From Candidatus Korarchaeum sp. (lineage in GTDB: Archaea > Korarchaeota > Korarchaeia > Korarchaeales > Korarchaeaceae), in NCBI GenBank assembly GCA_038888615.1, contig JAWAID010000001.1, positions 1 to 64,000 on the forward strand: a DNA stretch of 64,000 nucleotides. Direction: 5' to 3'. The notes below the pieces were generated by a model. The model ran no database searches. It was given only the letters and a program-made list of their open reading frames with translations, and was not told where the DNA came from. Numbering within the stretch: the first letter of the stretch is position 1; the number at the start of each line of letters is the position of its first letter. Below, in pieces: positions 1 through 8,591 of this stretch. Both the position numbers and the translations under genes were made by a program.

Positions 1-192
1 TATTGCGTTCCTCCTCCTTCCCCCTATGAGGGCTATCCTTCCGGGTCGAATGGAGGAGCGGGACACCTCGCTGAGGGATATCATCGCGGCGCAGCGCAGC
101 TCACTAAGTTAAAGTTGGGGGCAACCGATGACCGCTGGCATGTGGCGTGGGGGCGAGCCGTCTCCTCAGCCATCTCGATGTACTTAGATTAA
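1..192 (+). CDS. C-terminal fragment of an unidentified protein (cut by window edge)
   Basis: The first reading frame is open from base 1 to a TAA at 190-192, giving 63 residues that end in ISMYLD. The segment reads like a folded C-terminus (glycine-rich stretch, then a likely helix around RWHVAWGRAVSSA). No family is recognised and the start lies outside the window. A short open run in GC-rich DNA can occur by chance, so this could be spurious. Confidence 0.35.
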   Translation, partial: YCVPPPSPYEGYPSGSNGGAGHLAEGYHRGAAQLTKLKLGATDDRWHVAWGRAVSSAISMYLD

Positions 193-594
193 ACGTAAAT
201 TTTTCCGAGAAAAATAGGTGGAGATCAGCCTTATTCGATCCCATATCCTGTGATATTTTTTGAAAATAGGGGATAGTCTTATTACGAGTGTGAATCTTGA
301 ATTTGAGCCCGATCCTCAGTCCGATTGAGGAAAAAAAGCACCTCATGAGCGTGCTCTTGAGGAGCCGGGATGCGGGGTTGAGGAGGGGAGGGAAGGAAAG
401 CGGGGCCTAGCCTTCCTGAGGGAAAGTTTGTATGTAGCTTCTAGAAGCTCTCGAGGCCATTATGCACACGATCCGGATCGCGTGCATATGCGCTAGTTAT
501 GCAGTGATACGTTGTGAAGAGTTGAATTTGGGATGGGTTTGTGAGGGCGGCGGAGGTACGCATCTGAATTTAATAGCTATATGCCCTAATTACG
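193..594. other. Intergenic region, 402 bp
   Basis: No convincing gene. It contains small inverted repeats (CCTCA...TGAGG near 333-354, and the AGCTTCTAGAAGCT palindrome near 436). A TATA-like aatttaata near 566-574 lies about 25 bp before the ATG at 595, which fits a leaderless transcript. A short reverse-strand reading frame at 104-346 has no supporting signals. Confidence 0.5.
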
Positions 595-1101
595 ATGATG
601 AGAACGATAATGGAGCTGGTGGCTCCGATAGCCATGATGCTCTTCGTGGCCCTGAGCCACGAGGCGATGCACGTGATCGCGATACTCCTGCTCGGGGGGA
701 GGTTCGAGCTCGTGTTGATCCCCTCAGGCCTGGCGCTCTTCAGCGTGAGAGCTGATGTTAGATACCCCGGTGTGGTGGCTGCCGTGGGAGTGTTATCCCT
801 ACCGTTGGTAGGGATGCTCCTGGAGCTGCTCAGGGTGAGGAGGAACGTTTGGCTAGCCTTCCTCTCCTTCTCCGCCCTGGATATAGTGGTGAACCTGTTC
901 ACCGGGATGGGGGATGGGGCTTACTTAGCGACACCGAAGCTGGATCCATTGAGCAGCGCTATTTCCTTCTGGATGAGGATAATAGCCTTCAACATCTTCC
1001 TCTACACATTCATGCTGGACGTGGACGATAGGATCCTGCACAGCGTTGGCTACCAGCTGAGCTTGTTGGAGGAGCTCTTGAATGATAAGCCCAAGGGCTA
1101 A
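595..1101 (+). CDS. Small membrane protein with HExxH metalloprotease-like motif
   Basis: The 168-residue protein is mostly hydrophobic, with four to five likely membrane segments. An HEAMH sequence sits at about residues 22-26 inside the first segment. HExxH in a membrane helix is the zinc site of site-2-type (M50) and related intramembrane zincins, so a membrane zinc peptidase is a reasonable guess. No clear second zinc-ligand motif (NPDG or similar) is visible, and the length is below the usual M50 size, so function is unproven. The TATA-like box about 25 bp upstream supports the ATG at 595; ATGs at 598 and 610 are alternatives. Confidence 0.6.
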   Translation: MMRTIMELVAPIAMMLFVALSHEAMHVIAILLLGGRFELVLIPSGLALFSVRADVRYPGVVAAVGVLSLPLVGMLLELLRVRRNVWLAFLSFSALDIVVNLFTGMGDGAYLATPKLDPLSSAISFWMRIIAFNIFLYTFMLDVDDRILHSVGYQLSLLEELLNDKPKG

Positions 1102-1191
1102 GTGTGGATATACTTATCCATATTTAACTCAGAACCCTTTCTCTAAGAAGGTATATAAAGAGGTGTGAAGGGGGTGAGAGTTACGAATCTT

Positions 1192-1791
1192 ATGAAGGTG
1201 GATAGGAGAAAGCTACATGAGGCTATGGATCCCAATACCTCTGAGAGGACTCTAGAGGAGCTTGCGGGTGATGCAGATGAACTCATTAGAGCGTCTGTAG
1301 CCGGAAACCCCAGAACCCCTAAGGAGGTCCTAGAGAAGCTTGCGGGTGATGAGGACTGGTGGGTTAGGATGTGTGTGGCGAGAAACCCCAATGTTCCTGA
1401 GGAAATCTTAGAGAAGCTTGCGGGTGATGAGCGTTGGGAGGTTAGGGCGGTTGTAGCCGGAAACCCCAGAACCCCTGATAAGGTTCTGGAGAAGCTCGCG
1501 GATGATAAAATGCGAAACGTTAAGGAGGCTATAGGTAAAAACCCTAGAACTCCCAAGGAAGTTCTAATGAAGCTTATGAGAGAGCATTGGATTGTTAGGA
1601 GGGCTGTGGCCTCTAATCCCAATGTTCCTGAAGAGTTAATTGAGAAATTGGCGAATGATGAGGACTGGGAGGTTAGGTGGGCTATAGCTAAGAACCCGAA
1701 AACCCCTATGAGGCTGCTGACCAAATTAGCGAATGATGAGAATGAATATGTAAGGAAGGAGGCCATGGCGAGATGTGCGCAAGCTGTTTAA
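1192..1791 (+). CDS. Leucine-rich repeat variant (LRV)-like helical repeat protein
   Basis: About seven tandem units of 24-26 residues follow the pattern NP(R/N)(T/V)P(K/E)EVLEKLAGDE..(V)R..VA, matching the LRV family of alternating 3-10 and alpha helices. Such proteins form curved solenoids that usually bind proteins or nucleic acid. The partner cannot be inferred here. An upstream GTG (1165) would extend the protein by nine residues. I chose the ATG at 1192 because a strong TATA sequence (tatataaag, about 1152-1160) would start transcription near 1182, downstream of that GTG. The repeats are nearly identical at DNA level (gagaagcttgcgggtgatga recurs), suggesting recent repeat expansion or homogenisation. 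Confidence 0.75.
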   Translation: MKVDRRKLHEAMDPNTSERTLEELAGDADELIRASVAGNPRTPKEVLEKLAGDEDWWVRMCVARNPNVPEEILEKLAGDERWEVRAVVAGNPRTPDKVLEKLADDKMRNVKEAIGKNPRTPKEVLMKLMREHWIVRRAVASNPNVPEELIEKLANDEDWEVRWAIAKNPKTPMRLLTKLANDENEYVRKEAMARCAQAV

Positions 1792-1954
1792 ATGAAATCC
1801 CCTCACCTTTAAAGTACCTTCAATTGGATGTGCGGGGGGATTAGAAAGATTCCTTCTGATCCTCTATAATGGGTTCATCGACTCTCAAAGATATAATTAG
1901 ATGATCCCCTTACCGTCCTCCACAGTATTCGTAAAATGAAAGTGGTCTTGAGAA

Positions 1955-2350
1955 TCAACGACTATCACGATCCTCCCTAACGGAGAGGACCGAAAACCCA
2001 TCTTCTACACTTCCCTTTAAAATGCTAAGAGTAAGCTCTAAGTGAGTTTTTCTCCACTCTTCATCTATCTTCATCCATTCTCTCATTATTTGCTCCCATC
2101 TTTCCTCTATCCATTTTACACCCGCCCCCACATCCTTTTTCCACTTAAGCATCTCCCTCTTCCGTTTCCCCATATATTTTCTCCACTCAGCCATCTCCTC
2201 CAGCTTTTTCATCTTCTCCTCATCACTTCCCTCTCTTCTCTCCTTTATCCTCTCCCATCTCTTCAGTCCCTCCTCCCACCTCTTCTCCATTTCTTTCCAC
2301 TCATTCACCCTCTGCTCCATCCGCTTCCCAGCGAACTCTACAGAGGACAT
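1955..2350 (-). CDS. Highly charged, tryptophan-rich coiled-coil protein
   Basis: From the ATG at 2350 (good GGGAG site upstream) this encodes 131 residues dominated by Lys, Arg and Glu. Nine tryptophans lie at residues 18, 25, 32, 56, 70, 80, 85, 92 and 99, so two runs are spaced exactly seven apart. That is the heptad spacing of a coiled coil with Trp in the core. No known family is recognised. The reading frame can be extended upstream to 2428, but that segment looks unlike the rest and has no ribosome site. The reverse frame is also open because of the pyrimidine-rich strand, so expression should be treated as probable, not certain. Confidence 0.55.
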   Translation of the reverse strand: MSSVEFAGKRMEQRVNEWKEMEKRWEEGLKRWERIKERREGSDEEKMKKLEEMAEWRKYMGKRKREMLKWKKDVGAGVKWIEERWEQIMREWMKIDEEWRKTHLELTLSILKGSVEDGFSVLSVREDRDSR

Positions 2351-2600
2351 TACCACTCCCGCGTGAAAACCCAGTTGAGTCATAAAAACTTGTTTACAGC
2401 GATGAGTACTCTCGAGTCCTGCTCCCACACTCCTCTCTGCTTCATTCTGGAATTATATACACTCATCTGAGGGATGTTTAATTAGTTTCACTGAGACTGG
2501 GAGCTCTAAATCCCTCATGTAAACGGTTTTGAGAAGTTTGACTCACCACATCAGATGTCCGTTGAACCGAAAAAGTGTTTTGAGAGCTAGAGGCGTCACC

Positions 2601-4781
2601 TCAACCGGCTTTCCTCCTGTAGAACACTAATCCGATGAGGAGCAGGACCACCACTACCGCTATTATCAACGCTATGGATTCGATCCCGACCGGCTTAGGA
2701 GCAGTGACGCTCTTTGTCTCCGTAGTCACTTCAGCAGCCTTCATGAGGGAGTTGGCTTCCTTTATCTTGATCGTAGCCTTTTCTATGACGTTAGCCATTT
2801 CTCTTACCCTCCTCTGGTACTCGTAGAGGGACACTGCGTAGTACATCCCCACGACCCGAGCTTCCTCGCTGTAATCCGTCAAGTTCTTAGCTAGCTTCTC
2901 ACTAATCGAGTTGTACTCCTTCCAGAGGTCGTAGAGAGGCGCTAAGTGTCCCAAGCCTCCCCAGGTTATCTTGGGCCACCCCGGGGACTTGTGAGCCAGT
3001 TCCCTCTTGAAGACCTCGTAGCTGTACCTGGGGGCGTACCAGTTTATGCTCACTCCCTCCATCATGGATAAAGCTGTCTCAGCGTCCCCCTGCTTGAGGG
3101 CCTCGAGAGCCGACTTCAGGCATACGGTATCTGATTCGACCTGCTGATGCGGGTATATCGTACCATCCCAGGGATCCAGTGCTGTAAGCCCTGAGAGGAG
3201 GATCCTAGCAGCTTCCCTCACCCTCTCATTTACCTCGATAGCTAAGCCATCGGGGAATTCCCTCTTCCTCAACTCATTGAACTCAGAAGCTGCTCTGCTG
3301 AACTCCTCTAACTTGCTGAGGAGGTCATCCGGGTTCACCCCGAGTTCCCTCATCAGGGTGGCGTTCAACCGCTCCTTCATGTGCTCCGCCCTAGCGGTGA
3401 AGTCGTAAGGGAGTATTTGCGACCTATCGAACCTCACTAAGATCTTAGAGCACACCTTAATTATGTTGCTAAGGTAGTCCCAGTCCAACAATTCGATCGC
3501 ATCGAACTGCGTGTGGTACATGCCCCTCCTAAACCAATCTGAGAAGGTGTCGGTGTTCACGCTCGGCACTCCAGCTGCCGTGTAGGGCCAGGCCTCCGTC
3601 CAGCTGTAGATCTCCCCGAATGGATCCTCCCAACCGTAGGGTAGGAGGTCCCTGCTATCCTCCAGAACCTCCGATAGGAAGCTCGATAGCTCAGGGACCA
3701 CATCAACCCCTAGCCTAACGCCCTTGTGGGCCATTCCCTCTACGTTGAGGTAGATCACCGCTCTGCTCTGCCACTCCGGATGGGCCTCCGTGATACGCCA
3801 CCAGGCCCCTATCAACCAGTCGTAGTAGGAATCCACTACCCCGTACTCCTCAGCTGTGTGCGTCATGAAGACGAGGGTCCTCTCCGGGACGTATCCGCTT
3901 TCCTTCACCGCCTTAGCTAGCGTTAAAACAGCCGCTACAGCAGCCGTATCGTCCATAGCACCGTAGAACCACGCATCGTGATGAGCCGCTATCAGGATGT
4001 ACTCATCAGCCCTCCTACCGGGGACGTAGCCTATCGTGTTCCAACCCGTGCCCTTCCTCACCTCGGCTAAGCTCACCATTCTAGCCCTAACGGGACCCTT
4101 CTCGAGCATGCTCAAGATCTCCTGGGCATCTTCCTTGCTTATCACTATGATCGGAACGAAATCGGAGCTATAGAGACCGTCAAAGCTGTGGAGGGCGTTT
4201 GGATGTTGAGCGTAGCTCCCGTTGGGAGGATTGAACAGTATCACTCCCTTGGCTCCTCGAACAGTGGCTTCGTGAGCTATCATGTTGAGCCACCCATCAT
4301 CTGGATTCCAGTACGCTAAGACGAGCTTTCCACTGACGTTCACCCCCTCGTAGTTCTCCCTTAGGCCACCGGCTACGTAGACAAGCTCCCCCTCGATCCC
4401 CCTCTCTCCGGTCCCGGGCGATCCCCCGTAGGAGGAAGCCAAGTAGACCTTACCGTTCTCCAGCTCCAACCTAGCTCCCCTGAACTCCCAAGCGTCCACG
4501 GGAACCGGCTCTAAGGATACGTTCGCTAATCCCATTTTCCTCATCTCCTCAACGATGAACTTCGCTGACTCGAGGTCCTGCTCAGTACCCGCTACTCTAA
4601 AACCGAGGAACTTGGGTTCCTTGTAGGATCCTATGCTCGTGAGCTTCTCGACTATGTACTTGGCGTAGCTTATGTCCACCTTCTCAGCCAACGATAGCTC
4701 CTCCGTAGCAGAGGGAAGCGCCTGGACGGGGGGTATCACCAAGAGGAGTATCAGTAGAACGGGGAGCATCGACTTATTCAT
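2601..4781 (-). CDS. Secreted, membrane-anchored M28-family zinc peptidase with PA domain
   Basis: The 726-residue protein has an N-terminal signal peptide (MNKSMLPVLLILLLVIPP) and a C-terminal membrane helix followed by YRRKAG, so the catalytic part faces outward. A protease-associated domain lies at about residues 110-240. The M28 zinc core is visible: AAHHDAWFYGAMDD (about 267-280), HTAEEYG (about 308-314) and YHTQFD near 422. The arrangement resembles transferrin-receptor/glutamate-carboxypeptidase-like M28 enzymes, which remove terminal amino acids from peptides. It probably supplies amino acids for the Liv transporter and fermentation enzymes elsewhere in the window. The C-terminal half (about 460-690) is a helical dimerisation-like region. 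Confidence 0.88.
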   Translation of the reverse strand: MNKSMLPVLLILLLVIPPVQALPSATEELSLAEKVDISYAKYIVEKLTSIGSYKEPKFLGFRVAGTEQDLESAKFIVEEMRKMGLANVSLEPVPVDAWEFRGARLELENGKVYLASSYGGSPGTGERGIEGELVYVAGGLRENYEGVNVSGKLVLAYWNPDDGWLNMIAHEATVRGAKGVILFNPPNGSYAQHPNALHSFDGLYSSDFVPIIVISKEDAQEILSMLEKGPVRARMVSLAEVRKGTGWNTIGYVPGRRADEYILIAAHHDAWFYGAMDDTAAVAAVLTLAKAVKESGYVPERTLVFMTHTAEEYGVVDSYYDWLIGAWWRITEAHPEWQSRAVIYLNVEGMAHKGVRLGVDVVPELSSFLSEVLEDSRDLLPYGWEDPFGEIYSWTEAWPYTAAGVPSVNTDTFSDWFRRGMYHTQFDAIELLDWDYLSNIIKVCSKILVRFDRSQILPYDFTARAEHMKERLNATLMRELGVNPDDLLSKLEEFSRAASEFNELRKREFPDGLAIEVNERVREAARILLSGLTALDPWDGTIYPHQQVESDTVCLKSALEALKQGDAETALSMMEGVSINWYAPRYSYEVFKRELAHKSPGWPKITWGGLGHLAPLYDLWKEYNSISEKLAKNLTDYSEEARVVGMYYAVSLYEYQRRVREMANVIEKATIKIKEANSLMKAAEVTTETKSVTAPKPVGIESIALIIAVVVVLLLIGLVFYRRKAG

Positions 4782-4883
4782 GATCTCCCCCGGCCGCTCC
4801 TGTCGTTTATAATATAAGCTTATCTAACCATTTGGTCAAAATTTGAATATTACCTTGGGAAGTTGGTTTGCGGTTAGCTGTGC

Positions 4884-4911
4884 GCTTCGAGAAGCTGAGT
4901 TGCTTCAACTC
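4884..4911 (-). terminator. Two small hairpins at the end of the XRE regulator gene
   Basis: GAGTTG-CTT-CAACTC (4897-4911) and GCTTC-GA-GAAGC (4884-4895) are perfect small inverted repeats lying directly at and after the regulator stop codon. There is no clear T-run, so a role in termination or 3'-end stability is only suggested. Confidence 0.3.
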
Positions 4912-5677
4912 AAGATAGTTCCCTGAGCCTACTTACCAGCTCATTAACGTCCCTCAAGGTGCTTACAGCGAGAGGAACCCTCATTACCGAAGCTAGTTTC
5001 ACACCTAGTTCATCGACACCCTCGGGATTCAGTCCGTGCAGCACGACCAGGCTGGGCCTTACGTCAATTACCTTCAGGGCTACTAGGGGGCTCCTACCTG
5101 CCGATACCCTGGTGAATATCAGAGCCCTCTCGGTCGAAGTCCCGAAGAGCCTCATGAAATCAGAACCGCTCAGGTTAAGTATCGCTTTGAGACTATCTAT
5201 CACGGTATAACCATGCACGTAGGTCGGTTGAGGGGCCTCCACTATTACCCTACCTTCTATCGCCTCTAAGAACCTCTCGAGTTCTATCGGGAGGGTGAAC
5301 TCGTTTATGTCGACCACGCTCGAGAGGAGGGGAACTAGGCCAGATGTCCTGACCAGCGTCCTGAGGACGGTCCCCCCTCTCTTCTCGTCCTCCTCTATCA
5401 AGGCCATCACGAATCTCTTCAGCACGAGAGAACCTGGGCTCTTCCTCCTACTGGACTCGTAGTCCGAAACTACTGAGGCCGAGACACCTAGAGCCCTCGC
5501 GAGCTCACTCTGCTTGACGCCGAAATATTCCCTCCATTTCCTCATCGCTTGACCTATGTTCTGGCTGAAGAGTATGTCACCGGCAACCTTCTTAGCGACT
5601 ACTTCCTTCAGTATCCTCCTGTGGTAGTCCGCTAGGAGCTCGCTGTTGATCTCTTCACCCGAGTCCATCGATACCAC
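4910..5677 (-). CDS. XRE-type HTH transcriptional regulator with archaeal C-terminal domain (COG1709-like)
   Basis: This 255-residue protein has a helix-turn-helix at about residues 45-85 (MRKWREYFGVKQSELARALG, then SASVVSDYESSRRKSPG), the classic Cro/C1 pattern. The remaining 150 residues match the general layout of a conserved archaeal regulator family whose C-terminal domain has no assigned ligand. It is probably a DNA-binding repressor or activator acting as a dimer. The start is supported by the archaeal family length. The neighbouring SWIM gene lies 47 bp upstream on the same strand, so the two may be co-transcribed. Confidence 0.85.
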   Translation of the reverse strand: MVSMDSGEEINSELLADYHRRILKEVVAKKVAGDILFSQNIGQAMRKWREYFGVKQSELARALGVSASVVSDYESSRRKSPGSLVLKRFVMALIEEDEKRGGTVLRTLVRTSGLVPLLSSVVDINEFTLPIELERFLEAIEGRVIVEAPQPTYVHGYTVIDSLKAILNLSGSDFMRLFGTSTERALIFTRVSAGRSPLVALKVIDVRPSLVVLHGLNPEGVDELGVKLASVMRVPLAVSTLRDVNELVSRLRELS

Positions 5678-5724
5678 TGGGGGTTAGGATGGCTCCCAAT
5701 TATAAAGTCTTCGCCATTCAACGA

Positions 5725-6093
5725 TTAGGGTCTTGGCATCACCCCTTCCGATGACAGTAGGCCCTTCAGTACTCCAGGGAGTTCCTGGTCCCTGTGCTCC
5801 ACCACTATCAGTTTTCCGAGCTCCTTAGATATGATAACCGAGGCAACGTGATGACATAGCCCCCTCCTACCCCTTATCACGACGTTCAAGTAGTAGTCTT
5901 GGCAAGAGCAGACCCACCCCTCGGAGACCAGGTGATCTCCCGAGGATCCCCTGACCACGTAGAAGTACCTCCTGCTGGGTAGGAAAACGTGTTCCTCAAC
6001 ATGGCCTCTTAGGGCATACCTTAAGGCTTTGAGGGAGCTCCTCCAAGGAAGAGCAGTTAGCAGAGAATGTATTTTAATCCGCCTATCATCCAT
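5725..6093 (-). CDS. SWIM zinc-finger protein
   Basis: The 122-residue protein contains a SWIM motif of the form CxCx(n)CxH: WVCSCQDYYLNVV followed by GLCHHVASV (about residues 77-105). SWIM fingers bind zinc and usually mediate DNA or protein contacts. No other domain is visible. I chose ATG 6093 over an in-frame TTG at 6099. The start lies only a few bases from the divergent phosphoesterase start at 6102, so the two promoters must lie inside each other's coding sequences. A direct functional link to that gene is inference. Confidence 0.8.
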   Translation of the reverse strand: MDDRRIKIHSLLTALPWRSSLKALRYALRGHVEEHVFLPSRRYFYVVRGSSGDHLVSEGWVCSCQDYYLNVVIRGRRGLCHHVASVIISKELGKLIVVEHRDQELPGVLKGLLSSEGVMPRP

Positions 6094-6101
6094 CCCCAAG
6101 G

Positions 6102-6806
6102 ATGAGACCCATATGGGGAAGGCCTGCCTTAGAGATAAGCGTTGGGGGCGAGCGATGGATACTGATAGCTGACCTTCACATAGGGTATGAAATCGAGCTA
6201 GCCACTAAGGGTGTTTACGTCCCCGATCAGAGCGGTAAAATACTCGGGAGGATAGTCTCGCTCGGAAGCGCTGAGGGTCTCCTCATAGCGGGGGACCTGA
6301 AGCACTCCATCGGCCCCTTCCCGAGCAGCAGGATCAGGGAGTTCCTAGATGGGCTACGCAAAAGCTTCAAGAGGGTAGAGGTTGTTCAGGGGAACCATGA
6401 CGGGGGTCTTCATAGCCTTGCTGGAGGAGATCTCGTTGTCCACGGGACTAGGGGCGTTCCCCTGGGCGATGCCTGGATCTTCCACGGTCATGCTTACCCG
6501 GATGAGGAGTCATCCTCCTACGATTTCGGGATAATGGGTCACGTTCATCCATCAGTGTCCTTGAGAGGTATCGGAAGAGTACCTGTTTGGGTTGTGGGAG
6601 ATTCCTCGTGTGAGAACCTTCCGAGGACAATAATCCTAGTCCCCGCTTTCAATGAGTTAGTTGGCTACGGCGATATACTGAACCCGAGCGATTCAGGGCC
6701 CATATTCCCCAGGTGCTTCGACGCGGACTCAACCGATGTGCTGACGCTCGAGGGTGAGTACCTCGGGACGCTATCCTTCCTGCTCAGTAGGGGAAAGCTT
6801 ATATAA
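6102..6806 (+). CDS. Metallophosphoesterase of the COG1407 (ICC-like) family
   Basis: The calcineurin-like motifs are all present in 234 residues: DLHIGYE (about 24-30), GDLKH (about 63-67), GNHDGG (about 97-102), GHAYP (about 129) and GHVHPS (about 146-151). These residues bind two metal ions that hydrolyse phosphodiesters. Archaeal members of this family are often found near DNA repair helicases and are suspected nucleases, but no helicase is adjacent here. A TATA-like gtattttaat at about 6069-6078, inside the SWIM gene, predicts a leaderless transcript starting at this ATG. Confidence 0.85.
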   Translation: MRPIWGRPALEISVGGERWILIADLHIGYEIELATKGVYVPDQSGKILGRIVSLGSAEGLLIAGDLKHSIGPFPSSRIREFLDGLRKSFKRVEVVQGNHDGGLHSLAGGDLVVHGTRGVPLGDAWIFHGHAYPDEESSSYDFGIMGHVHPSVSLRGIGRVPVWVVGDSSCENLPRTIILVPAFNELVGYGDILNPSDSGPIFPRCFDADSTDVLTLEGEYLGTLSFLLSRGKLI

Positions 6807-6833
6807 TGATTCAGCGGCCTTCGCTGAGGGATA

Positions 6834-8234
6834 TTGGAGAGCCGAGATGTCCTAGTAGTCGGAGCTGGTCCTGCCGGTATCTTCGCAGCTATGGAGGTCA
6901 AGAAGTCCCTTCCCAGCGCTGAGGTCACGATAGTCGAGATGGGGAAGGATATAAGGGGCAGGAGGTGCCCTCTGAAGTCCGCCGGTAGGTGCCTAGCCTG
7001 TCCCACGTGCGACGTGATGTCCGGCTTCGGAGGGGCGGGTACTTTCAGCGACGGGAAGCTCAACTTGACTAAGGAGGTCGGTGGAGACCTAGCGAGCTTA
7101 ATAGGGGACAAGGAGTTCTGGGATCTGGTTGAGTACGTCGATAGGACTTTCATCGAGTTAGGGGCACCCGATCAAGTTTACGGAGAGGAATTGGAGGAAG
7201 TGGAGAGATTGAGGAGGAAGGCACTGAAGGCGGGCCTCCTACTGGTCCCCTTCAGGATAAGGCACATGGGGAGCGATGGGGGGTACAGGGTGCTCCTGAA
7301 CCTGAGGAGGAGGATCGAGGAGATGGGGATAGAGGTTAGGTTCGGGATACCTGCCACTAGGATACTGACTGACGGTAAGAGGGTATCTGGAGTGGCTCTC
7401 TCAAACGGTGAGGAGTTGAAGGCTAGCTACGTCGTCCTCACCCCGGGAAGGGTGATGGAGAGCTGGTTAGTGAGCGAGATGAGGAGGCTAGGGGTTAAGG
7501 TGAACGGTGGGAAGGTCGACCTCGGTGTGAGGGTTGAGGTCCCTTACGAGGTCATGCGTGAGTTCACGGACGTCCTCTACGAGCCGAAACTCATATACTA
7601 CAGCGATACTTTCGATGATAAGGTCAGGGTCTTCTGCGTTAACCCTAGGGGCGAGGTCGTCACTGAGTCCTACTGGGGGATAGTAACTGTCAACGGTATC
7701 TCCAGGAACGATTTGAAGACCGAAAACACGAACTTCGCTTTACTAGTCACTACGGAGTTCACCGAGCCCTACAGAGATACCATATCGTACGCTCTCAGTA
7801 TAGCTAAGATGGCTAACGAAATAGCGGGCAATCAGCCCATAGTTCAGAGGTTAGGGGACCTGAAGAGGGGGAGAAGGTCCACCGAGGCTAGGCTCAGTAG
7901 GAGCGTGGTCAGGCCCACGTTACCGGGAGCGACACCCGGAGACCTGAGCTTCGTCCTCCCGTTCAGGTACTTGAAGGACGTCTTGGAGATGCTGAAAGCG
8001 ATGAACGAGATAATGCCAGGAATTTACTCCGACCACACGCTCCTCTACGGAGTTGAGGTGAAGCTTTACGGAGCTAAGATCGATTTAAAACCTAACCTGG
8101 AGACCAAGGTGATAGAAGGGCTTTACGCCGGAGGGGATGGTGCCGGTGTATCCAGAGGACTCGTGCAGGCAGCTGCTTCCGGGGTCTGGATAGGGAGAGA
8201 TATCGTTAGGAGACTCCTTCATGGATCGATTTGA
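6834..8234 (+). CDS. FAD-dependent dehydrogenase (COG2509 family)
   Basis: The 466-residue protein begins with a Rossmann FAD-binding motif (VLVVGAGPAGIFAAMEV, residues 6-22) and has a cysteine-rich segment (CPLKSAGRCLACPTCDVMSG, about 45-64). A second FAD contact, GLYAGGDGAGVSRG, lies near the C-terminus (about 430-443). This matches the uncharacterised NAD(FAD)-dependent dehydrogenase family. The substrate is unknown. The cysteine cluster could bind a metal or an Fe-S centre, which is inference. Start is TTG, 27 bp after the phosphoesterase stop in the same direction, so an operon is likely. Confidence 0.82.
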   Translation: MESRDVLVVGAGPAGIFAAMEVKKSLPSAEVTIVEMGKDIRGRRCPLKSAGRCLACPTCDVMSGFGGAGTFSDGKLNLTKEVGGDLASLIGDKEFWDLVEYVDRTFIELGAPDQVYGEELEEVERLRRKALKAGLLLVPFRIRHMGSDGGYRVLLNLRRRIEEMGIEVRFGIPATRILTDGKRVSGVALSNGEELKASYVVLTPGRVMESWLVSEMRRLGVKVNGGKVDLGVRVEVPYEVMREFTDVLYEPKLIYYSDTFDDKVRVFCVNPRGEVVTESYWGIVTVNGISRNDLKTENTNFALLVTTEFTEPYRDTISYALSIAKMANEIAGNQPIVQRLGDLKRGRRSTEARLSRSVVRPTLPGATPGDLSFVLPFRYLKDVLEMLKAMNEIMPGIYSDHTLLYGVEVKLYGAKIDLKPNLETKVIEGLYAGGDGAGVSRGLVQAAASGVWIGRDIVRRLLHGSI

Positions 8235-8361
8235 GGTAAGTTCAAGGGAGCTGGACGAGCTCTTCGGGAAGGGGAGCTTCCTAGGTACTTCCAGACAGCT
8301 GAGAATTCTTTATTAATTTCTCAATAGTATTAAATCATGATCGTAACCGAAAGGTGCGAGT

Positions 8362-8538
8362 ATGCCACTCGGCGTTAGGGAGGAGAGGACCTTCAAGAAG
8401 AGATACGTAAGCTACCTCAAGGTCCTGAAGGAGTTAAATATAGAGAGGGCTGATGAAATAGCTGCATTACTGACCGTAGCCGAGATACTCTCCTCACTAA
8501 GGAAAGTCGATGTCAACCTGACCTCCCCTCAAGCGTGA
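8362..8538 (+). CDS. Small conserved-looking protein, 58 residues
   Basis: The reading frame from ATG 8362 to TGA 8538 encodes 58 residues beginning MPLGVREERTFKKRYVSYL. It is helical and charged, with codon choice like that of its neighbours (AGG, CTC, GAG). An AAGGTG site lies 8 bp upstream, and an AT-rich promoter-like stretch (tctttattaatttctcaatag) lies near 8310-8330. No family is recognised. It is too short for many gene finders and may be a small DNA- or RNA-binding protein, but function is unknown. Confidence 0.5.
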   Translation: MPLGVREERTFKKRYVSYLKVLKELNIERADEIAALLTVAEILSSLRKVDVNLTSPQA

Positions 8539-8591
8539 GGCATCGGACACCTTAGCCCGCGTTCTGCTTAAAAAAGGGGGGGATGTACTTC

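Noticed and set aside
104-346. 80-residue reverse-strand reading frame
   Set aside because: No ribosome site or promoter, low-complexity sequence, and it overlaps the likely end of a forward gene at 1-192.
1192-1791. Possible CRISPR-like direct repeats
   Set aside because: The repeats are in-frame protein repeats of about 75 bp with no unique spacers.
2042-2470. 142-residue forward frame rich in Pro, Leu, Ser and His
   Set aside because: It is the complement of the Glu/Lys-rich coiled-coil gene and has only the composition that complementarity forces.
8221-8316. 31-residue frame starting inside the end of the FAD dehydrogenase gene
   Set aside because: Too short, no family or promoter, and it ends where the next promoter-like region begins.
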